Positions 34,286-46,519 of a DNA stretch of 64,000 nt are shown here, in pieces. This DNA comes from Hofstenia miamia (Eukaryota > Xenacoelomorpha > Acoela), in the NCBI GenBank assembly GCA_004352715.1, contig SCFE01000038.1:1436666-1500665 (forward strand), given 5' to 3'. The translations under genes were made by a program, and so were the position numbers. The stretch's first letter is position 1. Each line of letters begins with the position of its first letter. Under the pieces are notes generated by a model that was given only the letters and a program-made list of their open reading frames with translations, was not told the origin of the DNA and did not search any database.

Positions 34286-34868
34286 ACTTCTTTTTATAAT
34301 TTTTACAAATAATCAAATTATATAACCATGTGTGTACAATTAATTATTATTACAATTGAGTCTTCATTGTTCCCATTCATTTTCTCATCTTGACCAAACA
34401 TGGGATTATGGCATAGCAGGGTATGGTGTCATTGGTTATACTTTGTGGTAAAATCAAACTTTCATACCTTGGTTTATTGTGGTTTCTAATTGTATCCTCA
34501 TCCTGTAATTGGGTGCTCACTGCTCTCATAATTTCATTTACAAGTTTCTACTTATCTCCATCCATTTCTTTGTCCAGTTCCTTGTATCTTGTTCATCTGT
34601 TTGCTGTCATGGGTGATGCTTGCAACTAACTCTCTTTCATTGTCTGAAATTCTATTTCATGGGTCTGTATGTTCCTTCAATTTTCCTCTTTGTTCAGTTG
34701 TATCAGTCTCAATTTGTCTCTTAGTTGAGCAAGCTCTTCTGATTGTATGTTGGTATCTTCTATCAACTGTCTGTTCTCTCTTTCCAATTGCTGATGTTGA
34801 TGAGTGTGTAGCTCTGGGGGTTAGTATCCTGGGTTCTGTTTTCTTTGCACTGCCTTTTTTCCCTTAGT

Positions 34869-35290
34869 CATTCTTTCATCTGGTTTGTAGTGGCGCTCCT
34901 TCTTGGTCATGATTCCAGAATCCTGTTAAAGTGCATTATTCTAGGTGTGGGTAAATCTCTTCATTGACTATCAACTTCTGATGTTGTTGTCATGGTGCTT
35001 ATAATTCCACTTTTACTCATAGATAATGTCAGAGTATGTGAGTTTTACAACTGAATATTTTCCTGAATATTTCAGGTAGGGATTTACTACTTTAACACTG
35101 CTTTAGCTTTCACTTAGTTCCATTGACTTTAATTAACAAAACATAACTAATCACTATTTAGGTGACAAAGTCATGCAGCATCTCTTCCAATGATCAATAG
35201 TGGGCATCTGCCTGAAGCTGATCTCCACATTCAGTTTCATCTGCTTGCCAATAATCCACTTGGTTGAGTTCCACTTCTCAACCATGAGTT
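34869..35290 (-). mobile_element. Leader and LTR fragment of element B, fold-back left half
   Basis: The reverse complement of this stretch matches 35810-36470, including the LTR block with ATGCCCACTATCAATCATTGG, the leader with CATACTCTGACATTAT, and the Gag start. Confidence 0.7.
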
Positions 35291-36030
35291 TTATTGTTTC
35301 TTTGCTATTGTTTGAATATTTAATACAATGTCAAGCTAAATGAGTTGTGTTTAGTAATGGTCTGGATCCATCAGGGGAGTGATTCAAGAGTCTTTTTGCC
35401 AGACCATGAAATTGCACTTAAGTTAGGTATAGGGGTTTTATTATCATTTAGTTGACTACCAATCCTTATCTACATGCATCAAACATAACAAGCTTGAAAT
35501 ATGGCTGCTAAGTGGAAACCTAGGATTTATATTTATATTATTTCTAGATCCAAATTAATGACAATAATGTGACTGATAAAGGGACCAAACATGTATTAAT
35601 TATTAAATGTAGGTTAGGAAGCTGCTGTATATTAAACTAGTAATTAAAGCCAATATATTTTGGTAATGGCTACATGTAATATTAATTGCAAAGCTAGTGA
35701 CAAGTCAGGTTTCATGAAAATGAAACATTTTTACAAATAGAGTTTATGTTGAGTTGTGTATTGTCTTGAGTATGCACTGAGCTAGGATAAGGTACACATA
35801 AGTTATATCAATGAGCTGAGAAGTGGAATTCAAACAAGTGGATCATTGGCAAGCAGATGAAACTGAATGTGGAGATCAGCTTTGGGCAGATGCCCACTAT
35901 CAATCATTGGAAGGGATGCTGCATGGCTTTGTCACCTAAATAGTGATTAGTAATGTTTTGTTAATTAAAGTCAATGGAACTAAGTGAACACTAAAGCAGT
36001 GTTAAGTTAGTAAATCCCTACCTGCAAGTA
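35291..36030 (+). mobile_element. 5'-truncated LTR of element C
   Basis: The LTR order TGTCAAGCTAAATGAG, TGACTGATAAAGGGACC, GTAGGTTAGGAAGCTGC, TGAGCTAGGATAAGG is recognisable on plus, but both tips are missing. It forms the loop and right half of the fold-back with 34869-35290. Confidence 0.65.
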
Positions 36031-36660
36031 CACAGCCAATGTTATAAAGTAACACAGAAGAAACAGTGACAATGTCTGGTGGAGGATATTACATGGCAAC
36101 CATGACAGCTAAAAATAACAAGCAAATGGAAAAGAATTTCTTTTATCTATGGGAGGCAAACAGTTGCTTCTTAACAGAAGACAATGAATCTCTTCTACAG
36201 CCCTGGAAACATTCAGTGGAAAAACTTGCATACTCTGACATTATTTATGAGTAAAAGTGGAATTATAAGTACCATGACAACAACATCAAATTTGATAGCC
36301 AACAAAGAGATTTACCCAAACTGTAGCATAATCCAATATGCTACAACACCTAAAATAATGCACTTTAACAGGATTCTGGAATCATGACCATGAAGGGCAC
36401 CACTACAAACTAGATGAAAGAATGACTAAAGGAAAAAAAGGCAATGCAAAGAAAACAGTACCCAGGGTTTTGACCCTGTAACATCACATACTTTCAGCCT
36501 AAACAGAGTGTAATAGTTAATAACCTCAGAACTGCTGGGAAAGTCATAATATTGATAATGGTAACACAAAATGGATTGAGAGTGATTATGGAATCCCTCA
36601 CCCTTGCAACTATGGAAAGGATAAATGTCACAGCAGTTATACATATTTTGTGAAGCTTAA
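36031..36660 (+). pseudogene. Leader and Gag start of element C
   Basis: After a leader matching that of element B, the Gag ATG at 36422 gives MTKGKKGNAKKTVPRV and stops at 36481. The rest is rearranged and no downstream domain follows. Confidence 0.6.
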
Positions 36661-38990
36661 GGGTTGACAAGATTCTACATTAAATAACTTTTAGCTATGG
36701 GCTTAACATACACTCACAGACAAAACCTTGGGCATATTTTTGCAGGTACAGACTATGGGCCAGGCATGAGCACAGGCCCTACAATTGGTAATGAATGCTA
36801 AAACTTTATATTCTTTCCAAGAAAAATGTTTCATTTTTCTCTTAGAATCTGTGTGAGTATCACAGTACTTTACAAACCTTTACTTTTCTTTTGGAAGAAA
36901 CTTAAGTAAGAAAATGTAAAAAATCTCAAACTTCAACTTCACTTCTACCAACTCAACCTGCACAGAGCTTAGGAAAGTTTAAGAAAAATGCTTCTCTCTC
37001 TTTTTATCTGCAGTGGCTTACTGCATTCTTTTATTAAAGGCCACACAAAAATATTTAGTCAAATGAATAAATGAAATTTAAGCAACACAATTTTAGCATG
37101 TATTCTACTTTGCTTACCTTACATTTTTTATGGCTACTTCCTATACTTTAAATCTCTTTGCAACTGACAATCTCCTTCTTTCATTTCTCTTGACATTCAT
37201 TTCTTACTTAGTTACTGCTTCTGTTTCCATTCCTAATAGTTTTTTTGCTTCTCTCACTACTTCCATCATATCATTTCCTCTTTGCTTAGCCTTTTCAGCT
37301 CTCTTTCTCCACTTACACTCATTCTGCTGGAAATTTCTCTCCTACCTTGTAAGTTTCTATTCAGCAACCCTAATCCTATTGATACTTTTTTCCATTCCTT
37401 CAACATATTTTTCCTAAAATCCATTTCATCTGGACTGCTTCTTCTTGAAATACACTAATGCTGTTGTCTTCTGCCCATATGTCCAAAGTTCAATGATTTT
37501 TTGGAGATCCTATGCCATCACTTCTTGAGTACACAATCCTGATTGTGGAGTCCACTTTTTTGTGGAGATTGCTAGCAGCCTCTGACCATATAAAGCCTGC
37601 TGGGGACTTAATATCTTGCCCCTATCATGACAACATTATTTGTTGCTGTATATAATTTTGTACTCACATGGTTAGGGTTGACTACCTTCCTGGTTCTTGA
37701 GTTTTAAGATTGTATTGCCCTTTTACTATGAAGTTTTCAACATGGAGTTTAGAATTCTTCATATCTTGTATTATTATGATTATTATTAATAGCAATATTT
37801 TGCAGATATATTTTCTTTGCACATTAGCATTATTTAACATTAACAAAAATAAATGTGTTCCTAAACTGTACAAATGAAATAAATAATAAATTTACAACAA
37901 AATAAAAAAATACAAATAAAATATGAATTTTTAATATGGAACTTTTATTTGCAATATCAAAAACATCAGAGGTAATATCAATGTTGGTCAATTACAATAT
38001 AGAAGTGAGATATGCAATATAGAAAATACCCTTTGTTAAGTAGAAATCCAATATTTGTAATATAGATGCCATTTGAAAAAGATAAATTATGAAAATAATT
38101 GCATAAATTTTAAAAATTGAAAGGTTTAAATATAGGTTGTGTTGAATTTAGGATTGTAATTCAGAGGGTACTGGTTCCATCTAAGGTGGTGCAGATCAGC
38201 ACTGAAACAATGTCTCAGTTTTGCAAGCACAATAATGTGATTCTTATGCATGTCACATCACTGACTTTCTAAACTATTGTTTTGGCATGATACTTTTATA
38301 TATGCACTCAAAAGTTTGTTACAATTCTTAACATTTTTAACATAGGTGCATTTCTTCTCTATCACACATAATGATCAAAGCATCTATAGTATGTATTATA
38401 AACAACTAAAAAAATATATGAATCACATCAATGCAGTTCAATAATTTTCCATACTATTTACATGAGACAAATTAATTACCCACATTTTCATTGCTATGAC
38501 CATTCCCACAGATGAAATCAGATATGGCCATTCATAAAAATATTGAACAAATTCTGGTCTGAAACCTGTAAAGTAAAAATTAAATCATTGCTACTTCAGC
38601 CCATTATGTACCCCTTTTTTGGATCCTTTTCCAAAATATGTATATAATTTTTCGATTTGCTAGAAAAATAGTGGATATTTTAAGAAACTAATGATTAGTT
38701 GAACAGCTTGTTCTTGCTGTAGAGCCTATTTTCAAAAAGACAGCTTCTAGAGAAATTTACTTTTGTTCACAAAATATCCTTGGAAATACCTCACTGTGTA
38801 AAGGATTGGCAAATTGCAGTAATCCAGAAATTGGTTATTAGTAACTTACTAGTAACTCACCAGTAACCTACTAGAAACCATAGCATCCTGGTAAAATACT
38901 TTGATGTTCTACATATCCCATGATTTTATTGAAATTTGTCTTTCAAGTATGTACCCAGTTAGTAGCTCACTGTGTGTATGACTGCAATAA
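36661..38990. other. A+T-rich DNA, no gene
   Basis: A pyrimidine-rich stretch at about 37110-37430 gives a 95-codon plus frame made almost wholly of Leu, Ser, Phe and Thr. That is a composition artefact, and the opposite strand is K/E-rich and broken, possibly decayed Gag. From 37900 to 38990 no element was recognised. Confidence 0.45.
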
Positions 38991-40142
38991 TGTAGCATAA
39001 TCCAAAGCATAATGCTGCTAAGAAGAAGATCAGATGATTAGTCAAGATTAAGATTGAATTATGATTATTGATTAAAAAACAATTTATGTTTAATTATCAC
39101 ATTATCTTTGTAAATGCAACTAAGTATTAATATAGCAAATTAGTACTTGTCATCAATCAATTTGACCAAACAAAGGGGGCGAATTCGCTTCCATTATTTT
39201 ATGCTATTTTTGGCAGACGATCTAAATTTGAATTTCGAATGACAATTACTTTTTGAAGTTAACTATAAATACCCTAGAAATCAATTTGGAAATTGTTGAA
39301 ATAAATTCTTCGAAAATCTTATCTTTAAATTTTATATCAGTTTGCTTATTTATAAATAATGTCAAGCTAAACAGTAAATGCAGTAGTAGTGGTTTGGGCA
39401 CATATCAGGAGCAACTCGAGGGTCCTTGATCCAAACCATGAACCTGCATTTAAGTTAGGTATATGATTAGGAGTTTTTCTCCATTTGGCTGTCTATCAAT
39501 TCTTTCGTTTACATGTATCTAAAAGTTGATATCAGTACAAGGGCTGGATAGCCTACTGTATGTTATACATATTTTATGCTATAGACTTTGTGACCTATAA
39601 TAGACCAATAAAGAGACCGAGCATGTATTGTTACTTAAATGTAAGGTAGGAAGCTGCAAGTTACTATGTAATTTATTTTTATTAAAATAACTAGAGCCAA
39701 TAGTTTTTTGGTAATGGCTAAAGTAATACTTGTTAAACAGCTAGTGACATTGCAAGGTTGCGAATTAACATAAGTACACATTACAAATTGAGTTTAAGTC
39801 AGTTACAAACAGCATCGAGAGCCGCACTGAGTTAGGATAGGGAACATATAAAAAACATCGTTGAACGGCTGAGACTTGGAACTACTCAATCAACGATGGA
39901 GGCACATGTGGTTTGATTCAGAGATTGGAGTCAGCCAGAGGCCATAACCAGATCATGGAGCAGAACTGCGATGGCGGTGTACCTAAACAGTATCGAGTTA
40001 CTCTACGTAAGCAAAGGTTAATGAAATGTATACTACATTGGAGTAAAGAGTTAACATAAGTACATCCCACCCGCATATAACGAGGAACAATGATTTAAAA
40101 GAATGATTTAATCTCAGTTAACGCTTAGTAGCGGATGCTACA
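38991..40142 (+). mobile_element. Solo LTR, 1152 bp, TSD ATAA
   Basis: It opens TGTAGCATAATCC and ends GCGGATGCTACA, with 8-bp perfect inverted tips. ATAA flanks it at 38987-38990 and 40143-40146. It is the best full-length LTR of the family in the window and serves as reference for the others. Confidence 0.9.
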
Positions 40143-41164
40143 ATAACACAAACAAAAGTGAAGACTCATTATAATGTTGTTTGATTGGCTGATACTAGGT
40201 AGTGGCACAGAAAGGCGACCCCATCAGTCACTTGAAAAGTGGCGTTATGCTAATTCCCAATAACTGTCATGGTAATCTCAAATAAGTTACTAGTCAACTA
40301 AATAGTAACCTGCCAACCGCAGTTGCGTTTGATATTGAATACTTTAAAAAATTTGAAAATGTTCATAATTTGCCTTTTTCAAATGACATCTATTTTACAA
40401 ATTTCGGATTTCTACATTAAAAATGGTATTTTCTATGTTAAATTTCTCACTTCGATATTATAATTGACCAATGTCAATATTACATCTGATGCTTTCAATA
40501 TCACAAATAGGAGTACCATGCTACAAATTCAGTAATATACATATTGCAATTGGCGCTTTCTGTATTAAATTTGGGAAGGGTGTAGAATGGCGGCAAAATA
40601 TACCTATAGTATATACTAATGAATGTCGATCATTTGTAAAAATGATTCTATGAAAAAAGTTCGAGTTTATAAACGCAGAATGTTATAGTAGTATTTTGGT
40701 ATATAGATTTATTGTATTGTTGGAATTTTGTCAACATTTGCCTTAAATATGTTACATTGCGGAATTAAGAAAATGGCGGACACAATTTTCTGTTGTTTGA
40801 GGAAAATATTAAAAAATCAGGACAGTAAATGCTTAAATAGTACTTGCCATGGAATTTTCTACATGATAACAATATCTGAGAATTAGAATTAGATTTTTGA
40901 AGTTGCAATTTTTTTAAAAATTTTGTTAAGTGTAAAATTGCTGTTATTACTATTACTACACCTTGTATTAAACTGAATTGCGTCTTAAAACAGCTGTGTT
41001 TTCCTCAAGAACAAGTCCTCTATTTCGTTGCAATGATTTTTCCCTTCTCTAAAATTGTATACCTGTGTCGAGAATACATTAATTTTATTATTTAAGTTCA
41101 AACTTTCTTATGAGAACACCATCCTTCTTTTTGCAAGTTTTAAGTTATAGTTGATATATATATA
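40143..41164. other. Intergenic DNA
   Basis: No protein-like frame apart from a 60-codon one at 40471-40653 with no motif. No repeat was recognised. Confidence 0.4.
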
Positions 41165-41810
41165 CAAGGTTGTCAAAAGTAACTTGACTTTTAAACTAAC
41201 TAAAAAAATTAATCCACTCACAGAAAAGATTATGAAATAACCATCTTGTTATTTTTCCAGTACTTTTAAACTTTAGACATGGATTTAGACACTAGACTGG
41301 AAATATTGAAACTATACTACAAATATGACTTGCACAATGGATTTTAGCTAATGCTAATTTGCTCAATAATGTGCTTTGGTCAGATGAAGCCTATTTTTCT
41401 ATGGATGGAATGGTCATAATTGTACCATATGGGCGTCTGAGAAACTTCGTCAAGTAATAACAGAAGGCTTGCACCCTGAAAAATTTTGTGTGGATGGCAT
41501 TCAGTGCAAATTATGTGCTAAAGCCATTTTTCTTTCCGGGTACAGTAAATCAGGATAATTACACCAGTATGCTTCGTGTTTCCACAACTAAGCCAGAAAC
41601 GAAAAATGTAGTCTGTTATTTTTCAGCATGACGGTGTGCCACCACACTACTCCAAATAAACCAGGGATTTCACTAACACTCAGTTGCCAGCTGAGCGTGT
41701 TATTGGCAGAGGTTTTGGTCAAGCCTGGCCTCCTAGATCATCTGACCTGAGTCCACTTGACTTATATTTGTGGTCTACTCTAAAGTCACGGGTATATATG
41801 ACATATGTAT
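41165..41810 (+). pseudogene. Mariner/IS630-type transposase remnant
   Basis: It opens with a terminus-like CAAGGTTGTCAAAAGTAACT after a TA run. Frames then give NNVLWSDEAYFSMDG, KFCVWMAFSANYVLKPFFF, QHDGVPPHYS and WPPRSSDLSPLDLYLW, the three acidic blocks of the IS630/Tc1/mariner catalytic core in order. Frameshifts separate them and the N-terminal helix-turn-helix is missing. The right terminus was not found. Confidence 0.75.
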
Positions 41811-42785
41811 ATATTGATATATTTGCATATGTATTCCTACCCGCAAATTTATTATTTTGAAGATTTTACAACCATTAAAATTTTTTTTTGGGGGAATGGT
41901 ATAGTTCTACATCCTTTGAAGTGCTAAACAAAACTGAAAAGTTGATATTAACTAAACCCAACTACTGAATTTGAGGTTTACTATTTTATATATCTACTGT
42001 TCACTATCATGTTTGTCTAATTTCATTTCAACTTAGCAACCTGAATCAGCATAATGATTCCTTTAAAAAATCTTCAAGCGGCTCCACCCCGCTTTTTGGT
42101 CACTCACTTGATCATTGCTAATTGGCATAATAAGTGTAGGTATGTGAAGAAATGCGACACTTTGTGTTGTATGCCTTAAGTGATATCGCGTAATTTTTTA
42201 TAAGTTATTTGAAATAGCATTTTCTAAAAGGCTTGTATCGAGATTCAGTGTGTGCACAACTTTTTGTGTAATTATGAAGTTCACAACAAAGTATTTGCAT
42301 ATACAGTTTCAATTTGCAAAATTGCAATAATAACGTAACAATTAAATCATCTGCTAATTAATTACAAAATTTTTTTATCCCAGTCGTATTATTGAGAAGT
42401 ATAGCACATTAGAGAAATCGAGCAATAAATTAAAAGTTAACAACTAAGTTTTAATCGCGTAGAGAATATTGTTGTATCCACATCATTGTATAAAGATGTG
42501 GTGCGCACAAGGTGACAAGTGCGTGCACTACTTTAGTGCGATTCTAATTTATGCAATTTTTATACACTTTTTCCTAATATCAAATCGAGATTTACTGCCC
42601 GTTTCTAATTACAATATTACTAACATGTGAAACATGAGCATTACACAACACTATTAGCTTAAGCAAAATAGCATTTTGTCTTTTAGGAAGATCATGAATT
42701 GCTAAAAGGTCCAATTGCTTGCGCTAAAATTCTAGACGTAATGACTTCAAAACCACTATATATATATATGTTCACCAGCACTCGG
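41811..42785. other. 3' flank of the transporter gene
   Basis: A+T-rich and non-coding. A TA run lies at about 42758-42767 just past the transporter stop. On the minus strand this is the likely 3' untranslated region. Confidence 0.4.
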
Positions 42786-44393
42786 TTAAATACACGTTTC
42801 AGGTAAGCTATCAAGATTCTCATAATTTTTTAAATTTCCTTCATCATGCAAAGCGTTATTGATTTCGATAGGTTTTGAGATGTTTTCATCTTCATTTGAA
42901 AGTGATTCAGAAGACTTATCACTAATTCGTGAAGTAGCATCACGAATAACAACTTTTGTGGATCTTTGGGTGTTGACGTCATCCATTGATATTGCTGCAA
43001 TTATATCATCCTGACTGGGTGCTAAGATTGAATTGATGACTTTAGACATAGAGTGTTCATCAGATTTGTAACTATGCAGTCGTTTGCCTACTTTTTGATT
43101 AATGGTTTCTGATATTAGTTTGTCTTGCTTATTAAGGTCTTCTCTTGCCATTTTCTCATATCTTCTCAATTTCGTTGGTATGAAGGCGAACACTAATGAA
43201 CCAATTACAGTTGTGACTCCGCTCCACACAAATCCAATAGTGTAAGATTGTGTTGTATCATAAATATATCCCACCATTGGAGGACCTACCATCATTGCAA
43301 TAGAGAATGCTCCCATGCAAAAACCTAGTCCTTGAGATGCTCCTATTGGGCCTACTATATCAAAAGTAACAGGGCCCATTAATGTAACCATACAACCATC
43401 GAATATTCCCATTACACCAACTAAGACATTTAAAAAGTAAAAATTACTCACGTATGGTATTGCAGTTAAACAAATGCCATAAATGAATAAGGAAATTTGT
43501 TGCAGACGAACTCTACTTACACGCTGCAAGTCTGCAATTCTCCCAAATATTAATCTTCCCATAGCCGTAAAGATTCCTAACATTGTAATAGGAATGTAGT
43601 TAAAATCTCTGTGGGCCGGCATTGTATTAGTTATAAACAGAGGTAAGTATGTGTAGGGTACGAAGTAGCACATTAATGAGATGAATAAACCTATTACCCA
43701 AATGATGTAGTATTTTTTGAAAATATATATTTTAATAATAGCTTTTTGATCTGTTGAAGAAATCGAAGAAGTTCTCAGTCTTCTTTTATATGTGTGCGGC
43801 ATTTTAAATGTCAAGCAGCCTAACAACATTGCTATATATAAGATGCTGAGTAGCTGAAAAATCACTTGATGAGAAAAATTTTTATTCATGTAGTCCAAAG
43901 CTACTGATAGGATGACAGTGAACAGACTTGAACCCATTAATGTGACTATTCCATTTACAATACCAAGCCTTTTGTAGAAATAATGGCCTAAAATCACTAA
44001 GGAAGGAGAATAAGTAAAAGAGCAACCAATGCCTAATATAACTCCATATGTTATCATCATGCCAAAGTTTGTCTTCACGGCAGAAGTTAAGTACATTCCA
44101 ACAATGGCTAGACAACTTCCGAAAAGACAAGTAGGTCTTAGACCGAACTTGTCAGAGAGTATCCCCGCAAGTGGTGAGAAGAACATAACAAATGTTGAAA
44201 ATAAAGTTGAAATTAAACTTAGATTAACATTAGACTCACCTGAAAACACATCCTGAGCTATTTTCATGATTGTCCCACTGTTGTTGACCATTCCAAATAC
44301 TGCCCCATTTACAATAATTGAGCCACAAGCGACAAGCCAACCATAGTTGCTCTCATGCCCTAAAGAGTAAGTTGAATCGTATGGTGTCGTCAT
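42786..44393 (-). CDS. SLC16 (monocarboxylate transporter)-like MFS protein
   Basis: A single uninterrupted 535-residue frame. The start is the ATG at 44393; the codon before it is GTG, not a likely animal start. The product is a 12-helix plasma-membrane transporter. Helix 1 starts at YGWLVACGSII, matching the conserved family opening of Gly/Trp at the first helix. The loop after helix 2 reads GILSDKFGLRPTC, the MFS motif A position. A long basic loop (residues about 200-228, KRRLRTSSISS) separates the two six-helix halves, and the second half has GRLIFGRIADL at the equivalent loop. The last 115 residues are a hydrophilic, Ser/Asp-rich cytoplasmic tail. The family moves lactate, pyruvate, aromatic amino acids or thyroid hormone with or without protons; substrate cannot be told here. 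No introns were seen, so it may be a retrocopy or one long exon. Confidence 0.85.
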   Translation of the reverse strand: MTTPYDSTYSLGHESNYGWLVACGSIIVNGAVFGMVNNSGTIMKIAQDVFSGESNVNLSLISTLFSTFVMFFSPLAGILSDKFGLRPTCLFGSCLAIVGMYLTSAVKTNFGMMITYGVILGIGCSFTYSPSLVILGHYFYKRLGIVNGIVTLMGSSLFTVILSVALDYMNKNFSHQVIFQLLSILYIAMLLGCLTFKMPHTYKRRLRTSSISSTDQKAIIKIYIFKKYYIIWVIGLFISLMCYFVPYTYLPLFITNTMPAHRDFNYIPITMLGIFTAMGRLIFGRIADLQRVSRVRLQQISLFIYGICLTAIPYVSNFYFLNVLVGVMGIFDGCMVTLMGPVTFDIVGPIGASQGLGFCMGAFSIAMMVGPPMVGYIYDTTQSYTIGFVWSGVTTVIGSLVFAFIPTKLRRYEKMAREDLNKQDKLISETINQKVGKRLHSYKSDEHSMSKVINSILAPSQDDIIAAISMDDVNTQRSTKVVIRDATSRISDKSSESLSNEDENISKPIEINNALHDEGNLKNYENLDSLPETCI

Positions 44394-46519
44394 CACAAGC
44401 TTGTAAATGCAAAGAGAAATGTTATCTCTTAGATAGCAATTTAAACAACAGTTCAGATTAAATTTACCAAAAGCTCACTTCTGTCAATATGTGTTTGAAC
44501 TTCGCACTTAATCATGTATACACACTGCTTTCAAAAACCGGTATTTGTGATGGGCTAAAGTCTCCATTTAAATCTTATTTTATAATGATAGAAAATATAG
44601 TTGTATTGGCTAATATAAAGTACATAATATTGTTTTGTTTATTGAACGTTTTCGAAATATAATTTAATGATTAATGTATTATTTCAAACATTACTTAATA
44701 TTATTTTTATTAAGTATTGCCAATTTTACTACAGTGTGTTATCGGAAAAAATTGCCGTGGTTGGTACATTTGCCTCTCGTTCGAACTTCAAGTCAACGAT
44801 AAAAGTTCTTTGGATTAGAGATCACAGTATCTGCATTTCATTTTGCCACCTAAAAATACATTTTAACGCACACTTGTACACAAAAATGGTAAATAGAGTT
44901 TAAATAGTCACGATATTCTCTTCTGCTTTCCAATAAAATGCGATGTTCTTTCATTGGGAGGATGCACACAGGACTATACCTTTCGAAACTCTGTTAGTCT
45001 AAATAGTAATATCTAAGGCAATTGTATATGTTTGAGCGAACTAATGCGCTAGAGGCCTTCTCTAATGCGTAATTATTGGTCTTAACAAAGAGTAGAGAGT
45101 ATATCTACTAAAATTGTTTCAAATTTGTTTTGCAAAAAGATAATCATGCTAATATGACCAGTATATAGACAATCCAATATAGAATTATCATTAAAAAATA
45201 TGGTAAAAATTGAAGCAATATTACATTTTCTTGTGCAATCGTAATTGTTTTTCTGTTTATGCAAATGACATACTTGTATTCCTAGCCTTCAGTCGTGTAG
45301 CCAGAAAATTTTCGTGGTGGGGTAAGATTTAAATTTTAATATTTTCCATCGTTTTGAAAAGCGCAAATCGTAACCCACATTGAACCAAAAATTAATGAGT
45401 GTTCTATAGATGATGAGTAGCTTCGTGATCGGACTAGAAAGCTGTGGAAGTGAATGAGGTTCTTAGTAAAGTGTGCAGCATCGAATCATCCAAATTACCA
45501 TAAAAAATTGAAATTTATCAATAAAAAAACGAAGCTGCAATATTTTCCTGAACTAGAAAATATAATCCTTGCCAAATCTTGCAAAAAAATATATTAAAGT
45601 GGCAATTTTCAAATGCGAGTATCACAGTATTTTTTCATATAAGATTATAGGTATAGGTAGAACCATGAATATTTACATAATGGCAGCATATAAATTACTT
45701 CTGATAATCATTAACCTACACTAAGGCTTATGATCACATGAAGTGATATTTTACAATATATCTTGAAAAAGCTATGATAAATTATGGTTTATTTTTTGTG
45801 AACTTGTGTATTGCCAACAAAGTTTGCATATGAAGGTATCCCATCTTAATCTGTCTGATAAACTATTGAACTTACGACAAGTGTTTTTTATTATGAATTA
45901 TTCTTGCAATCCTAAGTGCAATATATCATTTCGGTGCAAATCAAAATATTTGAAAATTTGAAATTTTGTTGAAAAATTATCCTACAATTTAACATATAGA
46001 GACAAAGTTAAGATTCAGGTTTTGATTGCATACAATCAGAAGCCCTAGCAAACAAATATAATTTCTAAGCCTCTTCAATTATGGGGTTTACCAAATATAA
46101 GTAAAATTAAATATTTCTATACTGTTCCTCAAACTTAAGCCCCATGGCCTAAATTTTAAAGGACAAACCGTTTTACTAAATTCACAAAGAATTTTCTCCA
46201 AGTCTTTTAGAAAATCTGAATATCGCGAGGCATGAGACGGTCTATTATGGGGAAATGCAAAGTTGAAAATTTCTATTAAAGCGCATTACTGTAGCTGAAG
46301 TAGTGGAAAGACTTAACTATTTTTCTTTGAATATTTCAAATATCTGAAAAGGATTTAAATTCTCTCCATGTCTAAGGTTCAAGTATTTATAAAGTTTTGA
46401 GGCCATGGAAATAACAAAGAACTTGATTGTTTCTTGATATTGGTGGGAGATTGTTAAGCGGTAAGATTTTTTTTCTTAATTAACAATCATTTGCAATGTT
46501 CAGAAATTCTTAAGGCTAG
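44394..46519. other. 5' flank of the transporter and intergenic DNA
   Basis: No coding frame of note. Near 45292, GTCGTGTAGCCAGAAAATTT resembles the widespread CAGTGGCGTAGCCAGGA terminus of hAT-like elements. Confidence 0.45.

Larger units (their letters stand above)
31052..34871 (-). pseudogene. Ty3/gypsy retrotransposon element B: Gag-PR-RT-RH-IN remnant
   Basis: Read on minus from the Gag Met at 34871 (MTKGKKGSAKKTE). Capsid-like sequence follows at 33940-34250 (SFKNQYQIIL, GMPESIRTQFEI) and a zinc knuckle at about 33745-33790 (KCYS, stop, GQKGHKKPDC). Protease is at 33193-33618 (VILGDDFLTRNG). The RT region runs 31872-33176 with VFGLCNAPATFQR, RNase H with HQKGTLCNNADFW is at about 31560-31600, and an integrase N-terminal stretch (PNYFKRELIRKIYEKGHLEK) lies near 31150-31220. 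RT before IN places it in Ty3/gypsy. It is cut at 31052 by the LTR of element A. Frameshifts and stops are frequent. Confidence 0.85.

Noticed and set aside
33350-34867. Leu/Phe/Ser-rich plus frames resembling membrane proteins
   Set aside because: They are antisense to Gag and protease of element B; pyrimidine-rich antisense DNA gives apparent hydrophobic proteins.
37130-37417. 95-codon hydrophobic plus frame
   Set aside because: Low-complexity pyrimidine strand; no motif, no start context, and the opposite strand looks like decayed retroelement.
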